From NCBI RefSeq assembly GCF_018860155.1, contig NZ_JAHKNI010000005.1, positions 310,001-374,000 on the forward strand: DNA of 64,000 bases. The letters run 5' to 3'. Below are positions 57,848 to 64,000 of the stretch, piece by piece (the stretch's first letter is position 1; each line of letters starts with the position of its first letter). This DNA is from Nocardia albiluteola (GTDB lineage: Bacteria; Actinomycetota; Actinomycetes; Mycobacteriales; Mycobacteriaceae). Both the position numbers and the translations under genes were made by a program. The notes below the pieces were generated by a model. The model saw only the letters and a program-made list of their open reading frames with translations, was not told where the DNA came from and did not search any database.

Positions 57848-59452
57848 GTGACCGCGATTGAGAGCGACGTGCTGGTGCTGGGTGGTGGACCCGCGGGCGT
57901 GTGGGCGGCCCTGGCCGCGGCGCGCGCCGGAGCGCGCGTGATCCTGTTCGACAAGGCCCGCTGCGGAAGTAGCGGGCCGACCGCGAAAAATACTGTGTCG
58001 CTGTGGAATATTCCGCCCGGGCCGGCGCGCGACGAGGCGGTGGCGCGCGGCCTCGAGGACGGCGGCGGGCTCGGTGATCCGGAATGGATGACGCGGGTGC
58101 TGGCCGAGACTCATCGCCGGGTGGATCAGATGACCGGCTGGGGGTATCGCCTCCCGGGTGACCGCGCGGGCCGGTCCGCCCGGGTCTTCCTGAACGGGGC
58201 GCACTACCTCACCCGGATGCGCAGGTCCCTCGTCCTGGCCGGGGTGCGGATCTTCGATTTCCACCCGGCGCTGCAGCTGCTCGCGGACGACGAGGGCGTG
58301 GTGGCGGGCGCCGCGGGCGTGGAGGTCCGCGACGGCGACCGCGTCTGGTCCGCGCGCGCGGGTGCGGTGGTGCTGGCGACCGGCGGGTGCGCATTCCGCT
58401 CCGGCGGCGCCGGGACCGATGTGGACACCGGTGACGGGCTGCTGATGGCCGTCGAGGCCGGGGGCGAGTTGTCGGGAATGGAGTTTTCCAGCGCCTACTC
58501 GCTGGTCCCGGCGGGTGGGGCGGTCGTGCCGTGGGGCGCGGCCGGGGCGCGCCGGCCGGGGGCGAGTCCGGCGCCGCCCGAGCTGTCCCACCATTTCGCG
58601 ATCCTCTGCGACGAGTCGGGCGCGGTATTGGGCGGTGGCGGATTCGGTTCGCGCGCCGAGGCTTTCGCGGCCCTGGCGGACGGACGACGGGTCTATGCAC
58701 TGGCGCAGGCCGACCCGGAGGGCCTGATGTCCGAGGCCGGCCCGGCGCGGCAGATGCTGTGCCTCGATCCCGAACGGGTGCCGCTGCGCGCCGTGCTGGA
58801 GGGCACCGTGCGGGGGACCGGTGGCGTGCGCCTGATCGGATTCGATTGCGCCACCACGGTTCCGGGCCTGTTCGGCGCGGGCGATGTGACCGCGCGCGAG
58901 CCGATCACCGGTGCGGTCGGCGGATTCGGCGGCCAGGGCGGGGCCTGGGCGGTGTCGTCCGGGGTGTGGGCCGGGATGGGCGCGGCGAGATTCGCACGCG
59001 GGCGGGGACGCCGGGGTCCGGCCCGGCCGGTCCGGGGCGCCGGGTTGCACAGCGTGCCGGGCATCGATCCGCGCGCGGTGATCGGCCTGGTGCAGGAGCA
59101 CACGCTGCCGCTGCGGCGCAGCTACTGGCGCAGCGCGGGCAGCCTGCGCAACAGCATTGCCGAACTCGACGCCATCTGGCCGGCCACCGAATTCGATCTC
59201 GGTGGCAGTGGTCCGGACCAGGTGCGGGCCCGGGAGGCGGCGGCGCTGCTGGCGGTGGCGCGGTGGACGAAATACAGCGCGCTGGCCCGCACCGAATCGC
59301 GCGGCATGCATCGGCGCACCGACCATCCGGTGCCGGACGAGCGGTGGCGCACGCGGCTGCTCGCCGGGGGCCTGGACGCGGTGTGGGTGCGCCCGGACGA
59401 CGAGGGCGTGCTGCACGGCAGCCCCCAACCGACGGATCTGGCCTCGGTGTGA
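57848..59452 (+). CDS. FAD-dependent oxidoreductase, fumarate reductase/AprA-like
   Basis: A 534-residue flavoprotein. The FAD site is SDVLVLGGGPAGVWAALAAARAGARVILFDKA, with AGAVVLATGGCAF and GLFGAGDVTAREPITGAVGGFGGQGG; its closest layout is the flavoprotein of succinate dehydrogenase, L-aspartate oxidase or APS reductase. There is no iron-sulfur or membrane partner next to it, so it is probably a soluble enzyme with an unknown acceptor. Quoted motifs cover the dinucleotide fold. GTG 57848 is preferred; the frame is open to 57821. Confidence 0.82.
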   Translation: MTAIESDVLVLGGGPAGVWAALAAARAGARVILFDKARCGSSGPTAKNTVSLWNIPPGPARDEAVARGLEDGGGLGDPEWMTRVLAETHRRVDQMTGWGYRLPGDRAGRSARVFLNGAHYLTRMRRSLVLAGVRIFDFHPALQLLADDEGVVAGAAGVEVRDGDRVWSARAGAVVLATGGCAFRSGGAGTDVDTGDGLLMAVEAGGELSGMEFSSAYSLVPAGGAVVPWGAAGARRPGASPAPPELSHHFAILCDESGAVLGGGGFGSRAEAFAALADGRRVYALAQADPEGLMSEAGPARQMLCLDPERVPLRAVLEGTVRGTGGVRLIGFDCATTVPGLFGAGDVTAREPITGAVGGFGGQGGAWAVSSGVWAGMGAARFARGRGRRGPARPVRGAGLHSVPGIDPRAVIGLVQEHTLPLRRSYWRSAGSLRNSIAELDAIWPATEFDLGGSGPDQVRAREAAALLAVARWTKYSALARTESRGMHRRTDHPVPDERWRTRLLAGGLDAVWVRPDDEGVLHGSPQPTDLASV

Positions 59453-59991
59453 CGGCTCACCCGGGGCCGCCGCGGCCGGTGCGACTGCTCACCGAGATGT
59501 CGCAGGGCTGCGAGTCTTCACTAACCCGGGGGTAATTCGGGTCACCTACCGTCGGACGATGGAATGCACCACCGTCCGAACCGTGATTTGGCAAGTCCGC
59601 GACCTACTGGCAGAATGTTCCGGATCCCGGCCGACGCCACCGCCCGGCCCGGGATGGTTGGTGAACGGCGATCCGTGACGCACGGCTCCGGTCCGCGGTT
59701 CGCCACTGGATCCACCTGCCCGGCGGTTCCGCACGCTCCGCCGCCTAGTTATCCCCGAAGGCATTGCCCGGACCACCCGTCCGGTTTCTCGCTCGATGGA
59801 TCTTGTGCCGCAATACGCAAACCGTGTCTCGAAATACCCTGCGCGACTTGCCGCAATGTAACTACTGAACGGTATTGAGAGACGAGCGCGAGCGTCTTGT
59901 CCGCACCCGCGAGTAACCCGTAAAACCCCTATTTTCCATACCCGACGGTAACCGTCCCCCGGTTTAGCCCGCACCGAGCAGGAGTGAAATC
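59453..59991. other. Long intergenic region upstream of the malic enzyme gene
   Basis: No convincing gene in 539 bases. A 28-codon frame overlaps the preceding stop. A hairpin (59553-59578, CGGACG/CGTCCG with inner TGG/CCA) could end the flavoprotein transcript. The palindrome GACGGT-A-ACCGTC (59944-59956) lies 36 bases before the malic enzyme start and may be an operator. The 59880-59960 stretch is relatively A/T-rich, as expected near a promoter, but no clear -35/-10 pair stands out. Confidence 0.5.
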
Positions 59992-61188
59992 GTGTCATCT
60001 GTGACTGACGCACCGAATGCAACTTCCAGCCTGTCCGAGATCACGCACGATGAGATTTTCGCCGGCCATCTCGGAGGCAAGCTCTCGGTGGAACTCAGCG
60101 CGCCGCTCGAATCGCAGCGCGATCTGTCGATCGCTTATACCCCGGGCGTGGCGCAGGTGAGCCGGGCCATCGCGGCCGACGGCGAGCTCGCCAAGCGGTA
60201 CACGTGGACCGACCGGCTGGTCGCGGTCATCAGCGACGGCACCGCGGTGCTGGGCCTGGGCGATATCGGCCCGCGCGCCTCGCTGCCGGTCATGGAGGGC
60301 AAGGCCGCGCTGTTCAAGAAGTTCGCCGGGCTCAATTCGATTCCGATCGTCCTGGACACCAAGGACGTCGACGAGATCGTGGAGACCATCATCCGGCTGC
60401 GGCCCAGCTTCGGCGCGGTCAACCTGGAGGACATCTCGGCCCCGCGCTGCTTCGAGATCGAGAAGCGTGTCATCGAGGCGCTGGACTGCCCGGTCATGCA
60501 CGACGACCAGCACGGCACCGCGATCGTGGTGCTGGCCGCGCTCAACGGCGCCGCCGCCGTGCAGGGCCGCGACATCAAGGGCTTGAAGGTCGTCATCTCC
60601 GGCGCGGGCGCGGCCGGTGTGGCCTGCGCGAACATCCTGCTGGCCGCGGGCGTTTCCGATGTGGTCGTGCTCGACTCGAAGGGCATCGTCAGCACTGCCC
60701 GTGGCGACCTGAACGAGGTCAAGGCCGAGCTGGCCCAGCGCACCAACCCGCGCGGCCTGAGCGGCACCGCCGCCGACGCGCTCGCGGGCGCCGACGTGTT
60801 CATGGGCCTGTCCGCGGGCACCATCGCCGAGGACCTGATCGCCTCGATGGCCCCGGAGGCGATCGTGTTCGCCATGTCCAACCCGGATCCGGAGATCCAC
60901 CCCGACGTGGCGAGCAAGTACGCCGCGATCGTGGCCACCGGCCGCAGCGACTTCCCGAACCAGATCAACAATGTGCTGGCCTTCCCCGGCGTGTTCAAGG
61001 GCGCGCTGGACGCGGGCGCGCGCCGTATCACCGAGGGCATGAAGGTGGCCGCCGCCAACGCGATCTTCGGCGTCGTGCGCGACGAGCTGGCCGTGGACAA
61101 GATCATCCCGAGCCCGCTGGACCCGCGGGTCGCCCCCGCGGTGGCCGAGGCCGTCGCGGCCGAGGCGCGCGCCGAAGGCGTTGCGTAG
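59992..61188 (+). CDS. Malic enzyme (NAD(P)-dependent, oxaloacetate-decarboxylating)
   Basis: A 398-residue malic enzyme of the short bacterial type. It oxidises malate to pyruvate and CO2. Motifs: SIAYTPGVAQVSRAIA (tyrosine of the active site), TAVLGLGDIGPRASLPVMEGKAAL, NLEDISAPRCFEIEKR (metal-binding Glu/Asp), DDQHGTAIVVLAAL, and the Rossmann site VVISGAGAAGVACANIL. Coenzyme preference is not certain, but the loop after the Rossmann strand (VVVLDSKG) has an acidic Asp, favouring NAD. Start GTG with AGGAG upstream; followed by a strong terminator. Confidence 0.93.
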   Translation: MSSVTDAPNATSSLSEITHDEIFAGHLGGKLSVELSAPLESQRDLSIAYTPGVAQVSRAIAADGELAKRYTWTDRLVAVISDGTAVLGLGDIGPRASLPVMEGKAALFKKFAGLNSIPIVLDTKDVDEIVETIIRLRPSFGAVNLEDISAPRCFEIEKRVIEALDCPVMHDDQHGTAIVVLAALNGAAAVQGRDIKGLKVVISGAGAAGVACANILLAAGVSDVVVLDSKGIVSTARGDLNEVKAELAQRTNPRGLSGTAADALAGADVFMGLSAGTIAEDLIASMAPEAIVFAMSNPDPEIHPDVASKYAAIVATGRSDFPNQINNVLAFPGVFKGALDAGARRITEGMKVAAANAIFGVVRDELAVDKIIPSPLDPRVAPAVAEAVAAEARAEGVA

Positions 61189-61210
61189 CAATCGAAGTGG
61201 TAACAGGTAA

Positions 61211-61244
61211 GGGGCGCCCCACGCCGCGGCGGGTGGGGCGCCCC
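61211..61244 (+). terminator. Strong terminator hairpin after the malic enzyme gene
   Basis: GGGGCGCCCCAC (61211-61222) pairs perfectly over 12 bases with GTGGGGCGCCCC (61233-61244), 22 bases after the stop. The arms are themselves palindromic. Confidence 0.8.
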
Positions 61245-61415
61245 GCGCCGTCCGGGGACGGTGGTGCGGTGCCGGACGGTCCGGTGTCTGTCGCCGGGCC
61301 GGTCGTCGCCGATCAGCGGATCGACGATCCGGCGGTGGATACTGCTGATGCTCGGGTGCTCACTCCGGTCGGCGATGCAGCGCACCGCGCGGCGGGCCCG
61401 CGGCGCCCGGGGGCG

Positions 61416-62705
61416 ATGGTCGTGGGGCCGTTGGCTATCGCGCTCGCGGTGGCGCTGGTGCTCGTGGGGTGTGTGGCATCTGCGCCAGTCGACGACAGCG
61501 TGCGGCTGAGCGCGTCCCCGGTGGCGATCGCCGGTGTGGCGCCGACCCCGCCGATGGGCTGGAACTCCTGGAACGGCTACGGCTGCGGCGTGGACGCGCG
61601 GACGGTCGAGGCGGCGGCCGACGCGATGGTCGCGAGCGGGATGCGCGCCGCGGGTTACCGGTACGTGGTCGTCGATGACTGCTGGTTCACCCCGCGACGC
61701 ACGACATCGGGTGCGCTGCAAGCGGATCCGACGCGGTTTCCGCAGGGGATGAAGGCGCTGGCGGACTATGTGCACGCGCGCGGGCTGAAGTTCGGGATCT
61801 ACCAGAGCCCGAACGCGCGGACCTGCGCGCAGCTCGGCGGCACCTACCCAGGCAGCACGGGGAGTGCGGGCCACGAGGCGCTCGATGCCCGCACGTTCGC
61901 CTCGTGGGGGGTGGATTACCTCAAATACGATTGGTGCGCACCGGATTCCAATCTCGATCGGCAGGTCGCGGCGTTCACCCGGATGCGGGACGCGTTGCGC
62001 GCCACCGGGAGAGCGATCGTCTACAGCATCAATCCCAACAGCGATGTGCCCGGCGCGCCGCCGGGCGCGATCTACGACTGGTCCGGCATCGGCACGCTGT
62101 GGCGCACCACCAACGACGCGTATCCCGGCTGGGCACTGGGGATGGGAACGGCAGGGGGCCAGGGCATCCGCGAAATCCTGGAAGCCGCGGCGACCCCGGT
62201 CGCCCGTTCGGGGCCGGACCACTGGCCCGACCCGGACATGCTCGACGTCGGTGTGGCGGGCGTGCCCGGCACCACCTATCCCGGGCTCACCCCCGCCGAG
62301 CAGCGCACCCAGTTCGGCATGTGGTCCATGCTGGCCGCCCCGCTGATCGCGGGCAATGCGCTGCCGTACATGGACGAGACGACCTGGCGGCTGCTCACCG
62401 ATTCGGAAGTGATTGCGGTGGATCAGGATCCGTCGGGACCGGCGACGGTTGTTCCGGAAACGGGCGGAAAGGTTTGGCGCAGGACACTTTCGGACGGTTC
62501 GGTCGCTGTTGCCCTGTGGAACAACGGCGATTCCGATACTCGAATTTCTGTTCCGCTCGATGCATTAGGACTACCGGCCGCGGACCGCTACGTGTCCCGA
62601 AACTTGTGGACCGGGGACCAGGTACAGTCGAGCGGCGCTGTCGCCGACGAGGTCGCCGCGCACGACACCGTAATACTGCGCGTGCGTCCGGCCTCGTCGA
62701 CCTGA
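61416..62705 (+). CDS. Secreted lipoprotein alpha-galactosidase (GH27)
   Basis: A 429-residue GH27 glycosidase. After a hydrophobic lipoprotein signal (VVGPLAIALAVALVLVGC, lipobox LVGC) the mature enzyme starts TPPMGWNSWNGYGCGVD, the family hallmark. The nucleophile Asp is in VDYLKYDWCAPDSNLDR, the acid/base Asp in DHWPDPDMLDVG; a beta-sandwich ends the protein. It removes alpha-linked galactose outside the cell. The exact start is unclear: ATG 61416 leaves a signal with few positive charges, and GTGs at 61356 and 61269 are open and would add Arg residues. It converges with the kinase gene. Confidence 0.85.
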   Translation: MVVGPLAIALAVALVLVGCVASAPVDDSVRLSASPVAIAGVAPTPPMGWNSWNGYGCGVDARTVEAAADAMVASGMRAAGYRYVVVDDCWFTPRRTTSGALQADPTRFPQGMKALADYVHARGLKFGIYQSPNARTCAQLGGTYPGSTGSAGHEALDARTFASWGVDYLKYDWCAPDSNLDRQVAAFTRMRDALRATGRAIVYSINPNSDVPGAPPGAIYDWSGIGTLWRTTNDAYPGWALGMGTAGGQGIREILEAAATPVARSGPDHWPDPDMLDVGVAGVPGTTYPGLTPAEQRTQFGMWSMLAAPLIAGNALPYMDETTWRLLTDSEVIAVDQDPSGPATVVPETGGKVWRRTLSDGSVAVALWNNGDSDTRISVPLDALGLPAADRYVSRNLWTGDQVQSSGAVADEVAAHDTVILRVRPASST

Positions 62706-62777
62706 TTGCGGTGCAGCGCTATCGGCCCTCTTGCGCCCGCGGCGGAATACAAGAATTCGTCCGAAAATACGCCACGG

Positions 62778-64000
62778 CTAGTGCTCCTCGGCTCTCGGCA
62801 TGCGCATGGTGAACACGAATGTCGCGCCGACACCGTCGATCGGCTCGGCGCACACCAGATCCCCGCCGTGGGCGCGGGCGATGCCGCGAGCGATGGGCAG
62901 CCCCAATCCCGCACCGGCGGAGCGGGTTTGGCGCGCCTCGTCCAGGCGGACCATCCGGTCGAATATTCGCATGCGATCGGCGACCGGCACGCCGGGGCCG
63001 GTGTCGGAGATCGTGATCCGGGCGCAGTCGCCCACGACACCAACCTGCACGTCGACCCTTCCGCCCTCGGGCATGGCCTGGCAGGCGTTGCCGAGCACGT
63101 TCACCAGCACCTGCCCGACGCGGTCGGGATCGGCCAGGACCGGCACGGATGCACCGTTCAGCGCGAAATCGACGGTGGGATGCAGCATCCGGATCCGATC
63201 GAGCTGCACCTGCGCCAGCTCGTACAGGTCCACCGCCTCGAAGTCCAGGTGCAGCCCCGCGTCGATGCGTGCCATGTCGAGCAGATCCTCGACCAGCCGA
63301 CCGGCCCGCTGCGCCTCGCGCGCGAGCAGCAGATACATGCGTTGGCGCTCCTCCGGATCGGCGTCCGCGGGCTGATGCAACACCGCCTCGGCGATGGCGC
63401 GGATGCCCGCGACCGGCGTGCGCAGCTCGTGCGCGGCGTCGCCGACGAAGGCACGCAGCTGCTGTTCGGAGTCGCGCGCCCGCGCCTCAGCACCCTCGAG
63501 CGCATCGAGCATTTCGTCGAAAGCGCTTGCGGTACGGCCGAGTTCGGTATTGGTGCTGGCGGGGGTCAGGCGCCGCCCACGGTGGCCGCGGGCGATGTCG
63601 CGGGCCAGCCGGGTCATCGCGTCCAGGGGCGCCAGCGCGCGCCGCACACCGAACCACAGCCCGCCCGCGAGCAGCACCAGCGCGCCCGCGATCGCGCTGA
63701 TCAGCACCCATCCCAGCTGCTGCTGGATCTTGGCTAGCAGCGGGGTGTCGACCTGCAGCGTGAGGTGCGCGTGGTTGGCCGCACCGCGGCCGGTCAGCAC
63801 GACCTGACGGGTCTTGGCCACGGTCTCGGCCTCTCGGCGCGGGGTCAGGCTGCCGTAGGCGCGCCCGTCGGTGAGCACCAGCCGCGCGCGCACCGAGCGG
63901 TTGTCCACGCGGGTGATCAACTCGGCCGGCGGAGTGCCCTGCTGGGCGAGCTGACGGGCCAGCTGGATCCGGTCGGCCAGGGTGGTGTCCTCGCTGCGCG
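62778..64000 (-). CDS. Two-component sensor histidine kinase (N-terminus beyond window)
   Basis: The last 407 codons of a sensor kinase; the frame stays open to the window end. From the visible start: part of an extracellular sensor domain, a membrane helix (WVLISAIAGALVLLAGGLWFGV), a HAMP domain (RRALAPLDAMTRLARDIARG), HisKA with phospho-His in VGDAAHELRTPVAGIRA, and an ATPase domain with N box NVLGNACQAM, G1 SDTGPGV, and G2 GAGLGLPIARGIARAHGG. The partner response regulator is probably just outside the window. C-terminal end PRAEEH. Confidence 0.9.
   Translation of the reverse strand, partial: RSEDTTLADRIQLARQLAQQGTPPAELITRVDNRSVRARLVLTDGRAYGSLTPRREAETVAKTRQVVLTGRGAANHAHLTLQVDTPLLAKIQQQLGWVLISAIAGALVLLAGGLWFGVRRALAPLDAMTRLARDIARGHRGRRLTPASTNTELGRTASAFDEMLDALEGAEARARDSEQQLRAFVGDAAHELRTPVAGIRAIAEAVLHQPADADPEERQRMYLLLAREAQRAGRLVEDLLDMARIDAGLHLDFEAVDLYELAQVQLDRIRMLHPTVDFALNGASVPVLADPDRVGQVLVNVLGNACQAMPEGGRVDVQVGVVGDCARITISDTGPGVPVADRMRIFDRMVRLDEARQTRSAGAGLGLPIARGIARAHGGDLVCAEPIDGVGATFVFTMRMPRAEEH

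Noticed and set aside
59449..59535. 28-codon frame overlapping the flavoprotein stop
   Set aside because: Too short, no ribosome site or recognisable sequence; only the overlap speaks for it.

Overview
The window is very GC-rich actinobacterial DNA with strongly G/C-ending codons and many GTG starts. Gene content and order match the mycobacteria-nocardia lineage: an F420 biosynthesis gene (fbiC), FadE5/FadD6/FadD36 lipid enzymes, folP2-gpgS, sigE-rseA-htrA-tatB, the glgC/glycosyltransferase pair, tag, a DUF3117 gene and mrp. Lack of PE/PPE genes, abundant SARP regulators and extra accessory genes point to Nocardia or a close relative. This is a chromosomal segment; I see no rRNA, tRNA, phage, insertion sequence or CRISPR.

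Layout. 1-5771: three tandem SARP-type regulators on the minus strand (first cut by the window edge, second lacking the C-terminal repeat region, third full length), with two small exported proteins between them. 5934-6775: a 52-residue protein overlapping a small membrane protein, then an internally deleted relic of mshB. 6924-9738: fadE5, an unknown protein and a hot-dog thioesterase. 9808-14029: dapC, fdxA and fbiC (minus). 14164-18453: two bacterial PH-domain membrane proteins and a KimA-like APC transporter. 18697-20447: an intracellular-looking subtilase plus a stand-alone copy resembling its N-terminal domain. 20522-24822: MpaB-like oxygenase, TetR regulator, fadD36, F420-type flavin protein, YqgE/AlgH protein. 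24883-27041: divergent dapD and dapE (with dapC, three lysine/diaminopimelate steps). 27122-32351: two LOG proteins, fadD6, folP2 and gpgS. 32640-37018: HTH protein, tatB, htrA, rseA, sigE (minus). 37172-41299: O-methyltransferase and a TetR/ABC exporter operon. 41457-42012: two paralogous one-helix proteins. 42177-45704: glgC, GT4 synthase, rRNA-type methyltransferase, DUF3117. 45872-47574: tag and a DivIVA-like protein. 47693-50381: small ORF, HTH/TPR regulator, phosphotransferase-like protein, small ORF. 50416-54170: mrp and two lytic transglycosylases. 54474-59452: CitE-like lyase, stress-type membrane protein, SUFU-like protein, PHP phosphoesterase, membrane protein, flavoprotein. 59992-64000: malic enzyme, secreted GH27 alpha-galactosidase, and a sensor histidine kinase running off the end.

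How genes work together: dapC/dapD/dapE feed cell-wall diaminopimelate; glgC supplies ADP-glucose to the divergent GT4 enzyme; gpgS starts methylglucose lipopolysaccharide synthesis; sigE/rseA/htrA form an envelope-stress module; the TetR gene probably controls the exporter behind it. The most interesting non-gene structure is a dispersed repeat on both sides of folP2-gpgS, a three-copy minisatellite beside glgC, the sigE leader with a perfect Shine-Dalgarno before an ATC codon, and the protease/pro-domain pair.
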